Part shown: positions 24,287 to 33,628 of the stretch, piece by piece | Position numbering within the stretch: position 1 is the first letter of the stretch | Layout: every line of letters starts with the position of its first letter | Source of the DNA: Sulfurivermis sp041678005 | GTDB lineage: Bacteria > Pseudomonadota > Gammaproteobacteria > Thiohalomonadales > Thiohalomonadaceae | Assembly (NCBI GenBank): GCA_041678005.1 | Contig: JBAYOW010000018.1 | Location: forward strand, 1-39,522 | Length of the DNA stretch: 39,522 bases | Direction of reading: 5' to 3' | Program-made: the position numbers and the translations under genes | Notes under the pieces: model-generated | Databases searched by the model: none | What the model was told of the DNA's origin: nothing | The model's input: the letters and a program-made list of their open reading frames with translations, nothing else

Positions 24287-24556
24287 ATGCTTAGCAAAGA
24301 ATTTACCATCATCAACCGCCTGGGGCTGCATGCCCGTGCGGCGGCCAAATTCGTCAGCATCGCCTCATCCTGTGCCAGCCAGATCAAGATCACCCGCAAC
24401 AGGCGCTGCGTCAACGGCAAGAGCATCATGGGCGTGATGATGCTGGCTGCTGGTTGTGGCAGCACAGTACAAATCACAGCCGATGGTGTAGATGAACAGG
24501 AGGCCATGGATAAGCTTGAGCAGCTAATCACCAATCGCTTTGGTGAAGACGAATAA
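24287..24556 (+). CDS. ptsH: Phosphocarrier protein HPr
   Basis: HPr carries phosphate from enzyme I to EIIA proteins. The 89-aa protein has the active His15 in NRLGLHARAAAKFV and the regulatory Ser46 in GKSIMGVMML, the target of HprK encoded just upstream. This is the Ntr/regulatory kind (also called ptsO/NPr in some genomes). GGAAA upstream is a modest ribosome-binding site. Enzyme I is not downstream: the next gene is on the opposite strand, so ptsI or ptsP must lie elsewhere. Confidence 0.94.
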   Translation: MLSKEFTIINRLGLHARAAAKFVSIASSCASQIKITRNRRCVNGKSIMGVMMLAAGCGSTVQITADGVDEQEAMDKLEQLITNRFGEDE

Positions 24557-24677
24557 TCCAAAGAGCCGATCTACAGCTCCTGCGGCAAACGATCGCATCC
24601 CAACGGATGATCGAGCCAGACAGCAGACATGCAAATTCAGGTATATGTAGTTTGTCTACTACTGTCCCAACCTTAGC

Positions 24678-25502
24678 TCAAGGCAGTTTGCAGGGCAGGC
24701 GACGGTGTTCCAGAGCTGGAAAATTACGCCTTATGGCGTGCAGGCGCGAAGGCTCGATTGCTGCCATGACAAAACCAGAACCGCGCGGCAGACGATCAAG
24801 AATTATTCCCCAGGGGTCGACGATCATGGAATCACCATGCGTCTCGCGACCATTGGCGTGGTAACCGCCCTGCGCCGAGGCAATGAAATAACTTAAATTT
24901 TCGATCGCCCGCGCACGCACCATACTTTCCCAATGGGCCTTGCCGGTAATCGCGGTAAAGGCTGCCGGCAGAACAATGATCTCCACGCCCTCCTGCGCCA
25001 TGAGACGAAACAGCTCGGGAAAGCGCAGGTCATAACAAATTGACAGACCAAGACGACCAAAAGGCGTATCGATTACCACTACTTTATTGCCTGGCTCGAT
25101 GGTACGTGACTCGGCGTAATCCTCGTTGCTTTCTTCCAGGTGTACATCAAAGAGATGCACCTTGTCATAATGCGCCACGCACTGCCCCTTGTCGTTGAAC
25201 AACAGGCAGGCGGCGCGCACCTTGCTGACATCATCGGCCACCAGTGGCACTGTCCCCCCAACTAACCAGATGCCGTAGCGTGATGCGGTGCGGGCGAGAA
25301 AATCCTGGATCTGACCCTTGCCTTTTTCCTCACGCACCTTCACCTTGTCGAACTCGTTCATGCACATCAAGGCAAAATTTTCCGGCAACACCACCAACCG
25401 CGCGCCAGCGGCCGCGGCCTTGGCAATGAGCCGCTCTGCCTCGGCAAGATTAGCGCTGATGTTTGGGCCTGAGGCCATTTGTATGGCTGCTGCCTGGGTC
25501 AC
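24678..25502 (-). CDS. Nitrilase-superfamily amidohydrolase (Nit1/Nit2-like)
   Basis: A 274-aa carbon-nitrogen hydrolase with the complete Glu-Lys-Cys triad: Glu41 in LPENF, Lys114 in YDKVHLFDV and Cys156 in SICYDLRFPE. The FDVHLEESNEDYAES stretch and the C-terminal PWGIILDR fit the Nit branch, whose members include deaminated-glutathione amidase and omega-amidase. Which amide is cleaved cannot be fixed here. It sits downstream of yhdP and a small exported protein, the same order seen in other gammaproteobacteria (yhdP then a nitrilase then tldD); tldD is not present in this window. Confidence 0.9.
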   Translation of the reverse strand: MTQAAAIQMASGPNISANLAEAERLIAKAAAAGARLVVLPENFALMCMNEFDKVKVREEKGKGQIQDFLARTASRYGIWLVGGTVPLVADDVSKVRAACLLFNDKGQCVAHYDKVHLFDVHLEESNEDYAESRTIEPGNKVVVIDTPFGRLGLSICYDLRFPELFRLMAQEGVEIIVLPAAFTAITGKAHWESMVRARAIENLSYFIASAQGGYHANGRETHGDSMIVDPWGIILDRLPRGSGFVMAAIEPSRLHAIRRNFPALEHRRLPCKLP

Positions 25503-25517
25503 GCCTGATCTCCTCGT

Positions 25518-25856
25518 TCAACGTCGTTCAACATCACTGATATGCAGCTCGATAGCATCCAGTCGCTGACTGCCTGGCAACAACTCAATACGCTGGGAAG
25601 ACAAGCCCAAGGACACCAGCCAGGCCTGTAACTCATGCACCCACAGACTGCCCTCATCACCCCCAGGATAAACAAGCTGCACATGCTGGCCAGCATGCAA
25701 TTTACTCATCACCTGCACCAGCGCGGGGTGCTGCAACAAGGCCTCGCCTGTGCGCGGCCGAGCCCAATCTGCAGCGGTTACCAACAAGCCTTCAGCAATC
25801 GCGCTACCGCTTGCCAGGATCGACAAACAACAAACTATTCGCCAGCTATATTTCAT
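25518..25856 (-). CDS. Small exported protein of unknown function
   Basis: A 112-aa protein with a clear signal peptide (about 1-22, MKYSWRIVCCLSILASGSA then IA) and a mature domain of about 90 residues. Conserved-looking features are RPRTGEALLQHPALV, VYPGGDEGSLWVHELQAWLV and the end motif LPGSQRLDAIELHI. I do not recognise the family. Two Cys lie in the signal region at positions 9-10, but no lipobox spacing is convincing, so it is probably periplasmic. It overlaps the yhdP stop by four bases and lies 15 bases before the nitrilase gene. Confidence 0.7.
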   Translation of the reverse strand: MKYSWRIVCCLSILASGSAIAEGLLVTAADWARPRTGEALLQHPALVQVMSKLHAGQHVQLVYPGGDEGSLWVHELQAWLVSLGLSSQRIELLPGSQRLDAIELHISDVERR

Positions 25857-28800
25857 CGATGCAGAATACCATTTTCCTGGTGCGTATTCGATGCGCCGGT
25901 ACCTGCGGTCACTGGAGTGATCTTCTCAATCTTAGGCTCTTCCCACGTGCCGGTAATGTAATACTCGGTGCGCGCCGCCTCGTTGATGTTTTTGCGAAAC
26001 AATCGCTGCAACAACAAGGCGACCGCCCCTACTTGTGGACCAAACGCCAGCGCACCAACCAGGGGAGCAGAGCCAGACAGGTTGGGTACCACACTAATAT
26101 GCTGATCATAATCACGTTTGATAAAACCGGTGCGGCCATTTATCCTTATTTCAGCAGCATCAGTATCCATTACCATGTTGGTGGTAAAGGCATCACCGGT
26201 CTGGATACGCACATCACCCTTGATATTGCTGAACCACAAACCCTGTTGAAACAGATCGCTAAAGTCTAGCAATAAACGTCGTGGCAAGGCCTGCAGACTG
26301 AACAAGCCCAATAGGCGACCTGCCCCTGGATCAACCTCGTCGAGCTTGCCGTCCTGGATTTCAAACCGCATATGACCGTCCAGTTTGGCCAGCTCCCACT
26401 CACTCAAACGTCCAGGCCAGTTCAACTCCAGATCACTTTGCATGGTTCCACGGCTGATACTACTTGCCACCTGCCATTCCTTGAGCAAGTGTCCAAAATC
26501 TGGTGAGTTCAGCTGCAATTTTGCTTCACTATACGACCGTGGATACAACTGCCAACGGCCATGACCAACCAACTTAATCAGCTCACCCTGCAAAGACAGA
26601 TCATCCAGTTGCACTACTGCAGGACTACTTTGCAGGGCAAAGCTGAGCTCACCCAATTGAATTTCACCATAAGCAAAACGCTGAATATCCACCTGCATAG
26701 ACGGCAGCCTGCCATGTGTGGCAGTCTTGCTTTCCTCAACCGCAGGCAACAGCTGCAGCTCATCCATTGCCACGCGCACCGGCAGGTCACCGGCCGTATT
26801 ACTGTCAGTAAACACATGCCGCCAGGACGACATATCCAGCTCACGCAGGCTGCCGCCGATATGCCATTCATCTTTTTTTGGCAATTCAGCCGCACCATGG
26901 CCGAAATGCAAACCACCACGCCGCACCCCGCCATCATCATCAAGCTGCAGTCGTGCAGCTAACACATCACCATATTGCAAGTACAACAAGCCATCCTGTG
27001 CGCCGGAAAAATATTGCTCCAGCGTAAATTGCACAGTCTGTTCGGCTGGCTTGGTCAAGGGATACGGAAGATCTATCTGCATCCCCCGCAGATCGGATGC
27101 CACATGCAGACTCACTTCCCTACCCTTGCCCTTGCCATGCGGCACCATCAGACTTGCCTGCCAGCTAGTACTACCATGCATATGTCTGAAAAATGACAAG
27201 TCTACAAAGGACTGCAATGCAGCTGGCTGCATACTGCCACGCCCAGTAAATACTGTCTTTGCATCAGACCCGCTACCTTGCTCCTGAATGGAAACGTTAG
27301 CCTTGCCTTGCAACATGCGCACTTGCAAGTCCTTTGCCTGCAGACCCTTTTCGCTAAAATCCAATTGTCCGACAACATCCTCCAGCAGCAAACTCTTGCC
27401 CAGCCGCAACTGGTTGCCCTGCAGCCCCACATGCCCATTGACACGCAAGGATGAATCCACTGCTGACTCATCCAGGGGCAACGCAAACTCAAGTTGCAGA
27501 TCACTCCTGCCTGCCATCGACAACTGGGACACATACTCACCCAGCTGTTTGCGCAAGGGAGTTTCACGCAGGATGCGCAAACCATCATTTTCATGGACTT
27601 GCGCCACACCACGCACCTGCAACACCGGCGCATGGAAATCATTGATACGCACCTGGGTAGCGCCGATCAGGCTGTCATAGATGCGTCCACCAGTGGCATC
27701 GATCGTCATGCCGCGATTCAAAAACCTTACCTGCGCATTGGCCTTGCTCAATAAAGGCCAGCCTGGCATTAGAAACAGCTCGACATCCTCTGCTACAAAA
27801 GCCACTTCAAAGCGTCCTTCCTGACCATCGAATGGAAACGCTGCCAATGGGCCATGAAACAACACACCACCTTCAGGCACTTGGCCTTGTCTGAAGGCTG
27901 CATCCAGCCATGCCACTGCAGACTTGGGCATGATCCTGGCTGGCAGATAATTTGGCACAGCCACGCCCTGTCCCTGCCGAAACCTGCCACGCAGATCGAG
28001 AAAATGTTCACCTTCCATGGGCAAATCAAGCTCGGCATCGACAGCCAATTGAATATCTTCATTCGCCACTTGCACGTCGTTGGCAGCAATGCGCCAACCT
28101 GTACCAGAGTGCTGAAAATAAATTTCACCCTGCATACGCTGCAGCAGCAATGGCTCGCGAAATAATTGTGGCAAATCCAGCTCTGTAGTCTGACTATCCA
28201 ACACAGCCAGCCCATTGCGTCCATCCCATGACCAGCTTGCCTACAGGCCACGAACACCCGGGAACTGCTGCCATGCTGCAACACTGCCTTGTTGCAGTAC
28301 GCCCTGCATATGCAGTAGCTGGCCATTCTCATCCAGCAAGCTACGAAATTCAGACAGGTGCCCACGCGGTTGCAGATGTTGCAAAAGTTCCTGCTGATCC
28401 TCTGTCAATCCTGGTATCAATACGGCAACAGCAGAGGCATCTTCAAGACGTAAATTTATTGTCTGGATATCCCATTGCTGGTGATCATGCTGCACATGTA
28501 TTTGTGCTGGTGACGCGCGCACAAGGTCAGCCTGAATCAGGCGCAAATCATGCAACCACAGCTGCCAGCCACTGTCCTGTTGTTGCCATTTGCCCATAGC
28601 CTCAAGACCAGCCAGATCCAGCTTATGTCCGTTTTGTGAGTGCAAGGAAATGGCTTGCCCACTGGCTTCAGCAACAACCTCAACAAGACTGCCAGACTGC
28701 CACTGTCCCCACAATTGAAAATCAACTGCTCCCTGCTGCAAGGAAATACCAAGCCGATTTTCCAGTTCCTGCAACCAGGGCGATGGACGCACGCCATAAC

Positions 28801-29503
28801 CATCAACATGCGCATAACCAGACCATGCATCAGCAGAAAAAATATCGCCATACAGATCAAATTGCAGCCGCATATCATGCCCCAATTCTGCTGGCAGGAT
28901 TATGCTGACGTTAAGCTGATGACGTTCATCCTGATTGCGCAGTGCGATGTTTACGTGATCAAAGCTTAATCGATGACCTGTCTTACGGTCGTCCCATTGC
29001 AAACGACTTTCTTTCAGGCTCAATTGTTTTTGTGACAGCAACCATTCCCCAACACCTGCTGTAGCCGCATCATCCTCGCTCTGTTTTAGCAGGCCCAGAA
29101 TGGCAAAGTGGTTATCGATATGGCGTACGACAGTAAGCTCAGCACCTGTCACAACCAGTGAGGCCAACATCGGTTGTCTGTTCCACAAGCTGCTCCATAA
29201 ATCGACGCCAACTGCAACCTGGTCAAAGCGGGCAACACTTTGCCGAGCTGTTGCATCGAGTAATTCAACATCATGGAAAATGGCTTGTAGCTGCAGACCA
29301 CGCAGCTGCACGGCCATTGTTGTAATTCGAACTGGCTGTTCCAGAAACTGGCTGACCTGGGTGGCCACCTGCTGGCGGTAGATATCAAGCTTAGGCAGGA
29401 GTGCACGCGCCAGGGTAAACATGACAGCCAGCAGGATCAGCAGACCTGCCGTGCTCCACCACAGCGCCCTACGCAGACGATACAACCAGCTGTTTTCAGT
29501 CAT
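25853..29503 (-). pseudogene. yhdP: yhdP, AsmA-like lipid-transport protein, split by one in-frame TAG
   Basis: YhdP is a long bridge-like periplasmic protein anchored in the inner membrane by one N-terminal helix; with TamB and YdbH it moves phospholipids to the outer membrane. The span is 1,217 codons including the internal and final stops, close to E. coli YhdP (1,266 aa). The N-terminal part has 420 aa (29503-28241), with a membrane helix at about 10-33. At 28241-28243 a single TAG interrupts the frame (PGVRGL-stop-ASWSWDGRNG). The same frame resumes at once and runs to 25853, with family blocks such as LDSQTTELDLPQLFREPL and, near the end, GTMQSDLELNWPG, ELAKLDGHMRFEIQDG, VDPGAGRLLGLFSLQALPRR, DAAEIRINGRTGFI. 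A GTG at 28204 could restart translation to give 783 aa. A base change (such as CAG to TAG), a sequencing error or stop read-through are all possible. Confidence 0.85.
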
Positions 29504-29581
29504 ATGGCATGACGCCCTGGAGAATAATAATTACCGACTCGTTATCAGCGCAGGGAACTTCGTGAGCCGATACAAGTTCAG

Positions 29582-31117
29582 TCACAGCAACACAACATCA
29601 AACTGCTCACGTGTATATGAAGTTTCCATCTGAAACTGGATCGGTTTGCCGATAAATTCTTCCAGCTCAGCCACTGCTGTGGATTCCTCATCAAGCAGGC
29701 GATCAACCACTTCCTGCGCGGCCAACACCAAAAGTTCCTGTGCATCAAACTGACGTGCCTCACGCAGAATTTCACGGAAAATCTCAAAACATACTGTCTC
29801 GGCCGTCTTCAAGGTGCCTCGGCCATTACAAGTTGGACAAATAGAACACAGTGTATGTTCAAGGCTTTCACGCGTACGTTTGCGCGTCATCTCTACCAGA
29901 CCGAGAGTGGACACTTCGGTAAGCTGGCTGCGGGCATGGTCACGTTCCAGTGCTCGCTCCAGGCTACGCAACACCTGACGACGGTGTTCCTGATCTTCCA
30001 TGTCGATGAAATCAAGAATGATGATGCCGCCAAGATTACGCAGACGCAGTTGCCTGGCAATCGCCTGACTGGCCTCCAGATTTGTCTTAAAGATAGTTTC
30101 TTCCAGGTTTCGATGACCAACAAAAGCGCCAGTATTGACATCTATCGTTGTCATCGCCTCGGTTTGATCAATAATCAAATAGCCGCCGGATTTAAGTACG
30201 ACCTTGCGCTCCAGTGCGCGTTGGATCTCGTCCTCGATACTGTAGAGATCGAAGATTGGCCGCTCGCCAGCATAATGCTCTATACGTGATACCAGATCAG
30301 GGATGAATTTTTCGGCAAAGCGTAATACCTTGCGAAAGGTTTCGCGTGAGTCGATACGCACCTTTTCCACTTCGGCGCCAACCACATCACGCATGGTGCG
30401 CATCACCAGCAGCAAGTCCTCATGAATCAATGCGCCACTGTCCTCAGCATCGGCGCGCTCACATACCTCACTCCATAGCTTATTGAGAAAAACGATATCT
30501 GCCCGCATAGCATCTTCACTGGCACCTTCAGCCACCGTACGCACGATATAACCACCGCCTGCACCAGACTCAGCCGTCAGTTTGCCAAGCAACTCCTTAA
30601 GTCGCTGCCGTTCGTTTTCATTCTCTATACGCTGCGAAATACCGATATGACTGGCCTGGGGCATGAAGACCAGAAAACGCGCTGGAATACTGATATGCGT
30701 GGTCAGACGCGCACCCTTGCTGCCCAATGGATCCTTCACCACCTGCACCAACAGCTCCTGTCCTTCATGCAACAGCTCATCGATGCGTCGAGGTGTTTCG
30801 TGAGCCATATCTTCGTGTTTAGCTTGCTGACAATCCTCGGCTTCATCATCATTGCTTTGTTGGCACAAAATATCCGAGGCATGCAGAAAGGCAGTACGTG
30901 CAAGCCCCGCATCAATGAATGCAGCCTGCATACCGGGCAAAACCCGCCTCACTACGCCTTTATATATATTGCCGACCAGCCCACGACTGCTTGCCCGTTC
31001 GATCTGAACTTCCTGCAATACGCCATTCTCAACAAACGCCACCCGCGTCTCATGTGGTGTCACGTTAACCAGAATTTCAACACTCATTATTGGTGCCAAA
31101 GGGGCATTCATCGACAT
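29582..31117 (-). CDS. rng: Ribonuclease G
   Basis: RNase G is an RNase E-family endonuclease that trims the 5' end of 16S rRNA and some mRNAs. The 511-aa protein has an S1 RNA-binding region (about 45-140, NIYKGVVRRVLPGMQAAFIDAG). The catalytic core includes KSGGYLIIDQTEAMTTIDVNTG and IIILDFIDMEDQEHRRQV. A CPTC zinc-link (CSICPTCNGRG) is also present. An insertion at about 80-100, rich in acidic residues and Cys, is longer than in E. coli. The open frame extends to 31255, but ATG 31117 has GGAAA seven bases upstream; in-frame ATGs at 31111 and 31087 are alternatives. Confidence 0.94.
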   Translation of the reverse strand: MSMNAPLAPIMSVEILVNVTPHETRVAFVENGVLQEVQIERASSRGLVGNIYKGVVRRVLPGMQAAFIDAGLARTAFLHASDILCQQSNDDEAEDCQQAKHEDMAHETPRRIDELLHEGQELLVQVVKDPLGSKGARLTTHISIPARFLVFMPQASHIGISQRIENENERQRLKELLGKLTAESGAGGGYIVRTVAEGASEDAMRADIVFLNKLWSEVCERADAEDSGALIHEDLLLVMRTMRDVVGAEVEKVRIDSRETFRKVLRFAEKFIPDLVSRIEHYAGERPIFDLYSIEDEIQRALERKVVLKSGGYLIIDQTEAMTTIDVNTGAFVGHRNLEETIFKTNLEASQAIARQLRLRNLGGIIILDFIDMEDQEHRRQVLRSLERALERDHARSQLTEVSTLGLVEMTRKRTRESLEHTLCSICPTCNGRGTLKTAETVCFEIFREILREARQFDAQELLVLAAQEVVDRLLDEESTAVAELEEFIGKPIQFQMETSYTREQFDVVLL

Positions 31118-31157
31118 AATTTTTCCATAAAATAAACTCAGTACTGCGTGATACGGA

Positions 31158-31274
31158 TTATTGTTCAGAGGCTCCTGACCCACATATCTCATCAGTGAAC
31201 GCAAATGATGACGTAGTGCCAGTGAGAAAAGACAGCTGACTATTTTGGCTTTCACGCAAACAAAAACGACTCAT
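31158..31274 (-). CDS. 38-codon reading frame in and after repeat copy A
   Basis: A possible small peptide starting MSRFCLRESQNSQLSFLTG, with GAGG seven bases before the ATG. Its first half lies in repeat copy A and resembles the frame in copy C. It stops 40 bases before rng. The similarity between the two frames may simply reflect the shared repeat; no expression evidence can be seen in sequence. Confidence 0.3.
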   Translation of the reverse strand: MSRFCLRESQNSQLSFLTGTTSSFAFTDEICGSGASEQ

Positions 31275-31307
31275 TGTATCCTCAATAATATAAGAGCTTT
31301 TACTCAC
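31222..31307 (-). repeat. Dispersed 84-86 bp repeat, copy A
   Basis: An 86-bp core with imperfect inverted ends (GTGAGAAAAG at 31222-31231 and CTTTTACTCAC at 31297-31307). It is oriented like copy C relative to the gene before it (maf). Homology with copy B continues outside the core to TTAAC at about 31327-31331, which lies in the last codons of maf, so the repeat's flank encodes the maf C-terminus (LNWHVSS). Confidence 0.65.
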
Positions 31308-31308
31308 G

Positions 31309-31869
31309 TCATGATGAAACATGCCAGTTAAGCATGGCGGCAGTCTCAAACAAGGGCAAACCCATTACACCAGAATAGCTGCCTGCCAGATGTGCAACAA
31401 AAATCGCACCCAAGCCCTGAATGGCATAAGCACCAGCCTTGTCCAAAGGCTCACCACTATCCCAGTAAGCCTCGCATTCGGTGGGCGAGATTGAACGGAA
31501 AGTCACCGCACTGATAGATATATTGCTCTGCGTCTCGCCTGTTTTATTCACCAACACAACACCACTATAAACATAGTGTGTCCGCCCGGATAACTGCGCC
31601 AACATCGCCAAACCTGCCGCCCGATCATGCGGCTTGCCAAGTATGTGATCATCAATCACCACCGCAGTATCTGCACCCAGCACAGGACTATCACGACGCA
31701 GGGCACGCACCGCCTGTGCCTTGGCCAGGGCCAGGCGCAACACATAATCTTCCGCCGCCTCATCTGGCCAACGGCTTTCATCGACCGCCACACTCAACAC
31801 CTCGTGCGCTACGTTGATCTGCTTAAGCAGCTCATGCCGACGCGGTGATGAAGAAGCCAAAATAATCAT
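31309..31869 (-). CDS. maf: Maf-family nucleotide pyrophosphatase
   Basis: Maf proteins hydrolyse non-canonical or UTP/dTTP nucleoside triphosphates to limit misincorporation. The 186-aa sequence starts MIILASSSPRRHELL, with the signature SSSPRR (6-11). It continues with VLGADTAVVIDD, GKPHD and the VYSGVVLV strand. GLGAIFVAHLAGSYSGVMGLP identifies the YhdE/dTTPase branch. The frame is open farther upstream, inside rlmH, but the family N-terminus fixes ATG 31869, 17 bases after the rlmH stop. The C-terminus runs into the flank of repeat copy A. Confidence 0.95.
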   Translation of the reverse strand: MIILASSSPRRHELLKQINVAHEVLSVAVDESRWPDEAAEDYVLRLALAKAQAVRALRRDSPVLGADTAVVIDDHILGKPHDRAAGLAMLAQLSGRTHYVYSGVVLVNKTGETQSNISISAVTFRSISPTECEAYWDSGEPLDKAGAYAIQGLGAIFVAHLAGSYSGVMGLPLFETAAMLNWHVSS

Positions 31870-31886
31870 GCTGGATATGCACTTGC

Positions 31887-32354
31887 TCAACGATGATAGG
31901 GATGCCCTTGCAAGATGCTCCAGGCACGATACATCTGCTCGGCCAGGACGATGCGCACCAGAGGATGCGGCAAGGTCAGACGAGATAAAGACCAACTTAC
32001 ATCGGCACGCTCGCGGCAGCTGGCGGCCAAACCTTCCGGTCCACCCACCAGCAAGACCACATCACCTCCCTGCTGACGCCATTGACCCAGACGTTGCGCC
32101 AAATCCTCCGTACTCCAGTCCTGTCCATCGACTTCCAGCGCAACAATATAAGCTCCCTTGGGCAAGGCTACCAGCATGCGCTCGCCTTCTTCGCGTTGCG
32201 CCCGTGCCAGATCTGCGCCCTTGCCACGTTTGCCTGGCGTTATCTCATGCAATATCAGCGCGCAATCAGCCGGCAGACGTTTAGCATATTCCTTAAAGCC
32301 CGACTCCACCCAGGCAGGCATGCGTGTACCAACCGCAAGCAGGTGCAGACGCAT
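31887..32354 (-). CDS. rlmH: 23S rRNA pseudouridine1915 N3-methyltransferase RlmH
   Basis: RlmH methylates pseudouridine 1915 in helix 69 of 23S rRNA on the 70S ribosome. The 155-aa protein is a minimal SPOUT enzyme: MRLHLLAVGTRMPAWVESGF at the start, VALEVDGQDWSTEDLAQ, LLVGGPEGL (SAM-binding knot) and a C-terminal RIVLAEQMYRAWSILQGHPYHR (quoted in parts by family usage). Complete length. It overlaps the rsfS stop by one base, so the two are coupled. Confidence 0.97.
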   Translation of the reverse strand: MRLHLLAVGTRMPAWVESGFKEYAKRLPADCALILHEITPGKRGKGADLARAQREEGERMLVALPKGAYIVALEVDGQDWSTEDLAQRLGQWRQQGGDVVLLVGGPEGLAASCRERADVSWSLSRLTLPHPLVRIVLAEQMYRAWSILQGHPYHR

Positions 32355-32704
32355 CAGCGCTCATCCCATGCCGCCATCGGTGCCTCATCGCCCCAGAGTT
32401 TTTCCAGATTGTAAAAATCACGTTTTTCCTGAATAAATACGTGTACCACCACATCGCCGAGGTCTACCACTATCCATTCACCCTCACGCTCACCCTCAAT
32501 ACCCAAGGCTGCATAGCCATTTTCCTTGGCCTTGTTGAGCACATTTTGCGCCATCGCCTTTACCTGACGATTAGATCGACCTGTGGCAATGATCAAATAG
32601 TCAGTAAAACTGGCCTTGCCACGCACATCCAGCGCCACGATATCAACACCCTTCAACTCCTCCAGGGCATCCACCACTTGCTGCTTCATTTGCTCTACTT
32701 GCAT
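32354..32704 (-). CDS. rsfS: Ribosome silencing factor RsfS
   Basis: RsfS binds L14 (uL14) on the large subunit and blocks subunit joining when nutrients are low. The 116-aa protein shows ALEELKGVDIVALDVRGKAS, FTDYLIIATGRSNRQVKA and the C-terminal GEWIVVDLGDVVVHVF with DFYNLEKLWGD. The open frame extends upstream to 32815, but that part lies in nadD; ATG 32704 matches the family start and follows the nadD stop by 13 bases. The nadD-rsfS-rlmH order is standard. Confidence 0.95.
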   Translation of the reverse strand: MQVEQMKQQVVDALEELKGVDIVALDVRGKASFTDYLIIATGRSNRQVKAMAQNVLNKAKENGYAALGIEGEREGEWIVVDLGDVVVHVFIQEKRDFYNLEKLWGDEAPMAAWDER

Positions 32705-32717
32705 CAATACCATCCAT

Positions 32718-33389
32718 TCATGAAAAAGTGTCACGCCACCCGTATAAACCATGCTGACGAATATAATCCCATACCGCATCCGGCAATAAATAACGCGGAC
32801 TACGCCCTGCTGCAATCTGCTGCCTTATTTTTGTGGCCGAAATATCCAATGGTGTAACCGCCTGCAACAGGATACTACCTGCCGGGGCTTGCCAAATATC
32901 ATCAATATTTTGCACACGGCGTGCCGTCATGATTTTTGCCAATGGCTCAGCCAAACCATCGAGCAAATTCCAGCCTGGCCGCTGCATGACCACTAGATGA
33001 GCCAGGAGAAATATTTCCTGCCAGCGATGCCATTGCTGAAAACCAAGAAAGGCATCGCTGCCCAACAGCAGACACAATTGTATTTGACCCAACTCGCCAC
33101 GCAACGAGACCAGGGTATCCACCATATAGGAAGGGCCAGGCCGATCCAGCTCACGCCGATCGATCACCAGACCCGTTTGCTTAGCAATCGCCAGCTCCAG
33201 CATGGCCAGCCGATCGGCAGCACTGGCTTGTGGTGCAGCGCGATGCGCAGGCTGGCCGCAAGGCACAAGGCGCACCTCGGCCAGGTTCAAGATTTCCCGC
33301 ATTTCCAGCGCCATGCGTAAATGGCCGAAATGCACCGGATCAAAGGTACCGCCGAGCAGACCTATGGCAACTGGTTGCTCAACTCGCAT
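32718..33389 (-). CDS. nadD: Nicotinate-nucleotide adenylyltransferase NadD
   Basis: NadD makes deamido-NAD from nicotinate mononucleotide and ATP. The 223-aa nucleotidyltransferase has GGTFDPVHFGH (13-23) with the HxGH-type motif, LGSDAFLGFQQW, and the C-terminal ISATKIRQQIAAG that binds the phosphates. Length is typical (E. coli 213 aa). In many genomes it is preceded by proA or holA, as here, but repeat copy B and a 240-base gap lie between it and proA, so it may have its own promoter. Confidence 0.96.
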   Translation of the reverse strand: MRVEQPVAIGLLGGTFDPVHFGHLRMALEMREILNLAEVRLVPCGQPAHRAAPQASAADRLAMLELAIAKQTGLVIDRRELDRPGPSYMVDTLVSLRGELGQIQLCLLLGSDAFLGFQQWHRWQEIFLLAHLVVMQRPGWNLLDGLAEPLAKIMTARRVQNIDDIWQAPAGSILLQAVTPLDISATKIRQQIAAGRSPRYLLPDAVWDYIRQHGLYGWRDTFS

Positions 33390-33522
33390 ATTTCACCAGG
33401 GAACACGGATAATGGCACAGTGAATGCGGGCCAAGCTAAGGCATGAGATAGCGGAATAGTAATTCCATTGCGCCATCAGGCAGCGCCACACTCGAACCGC
33501 AGGCCAAGCCAGCGCCGTGCTA

Positions 33523-33608
33523 GTGAGAAAAAGAAACAGATTATTTTACTTTTCATACAAACAGTGACAACCTCTTTTAATCTCGTCAAATCCAGAGATT
33601 TTTCTCAC
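33523..33608 (-). repeat. Dispersed 84-86 bp repeat, copy B
   Basis: An 86-bp core with perfect 10-bp inverted ends (GTGAGAAAAA at 33523-33532 and TTTTTCTCAC at 33599-33608). It is oriented like copies A and C relative to the gene before it (proA). The flank homologous to copy A reaches TTAAC at 33628-33632, which contains the proA stop codon. The central small reading frame seen in A and C is broken here: there is no ATG and about ten bases are missing. Confidence 0.65.
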
Positions 33609-33628
33609 ACCTTGGTGAAATGTGCTGG

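Noticed and set aside
24557..24677. Bidirectional terminator between HPr and the nitrilase gene
   Set aside because: The genes converge here, but no convincing GC stem with a T-run was seen in the 121-base gap.
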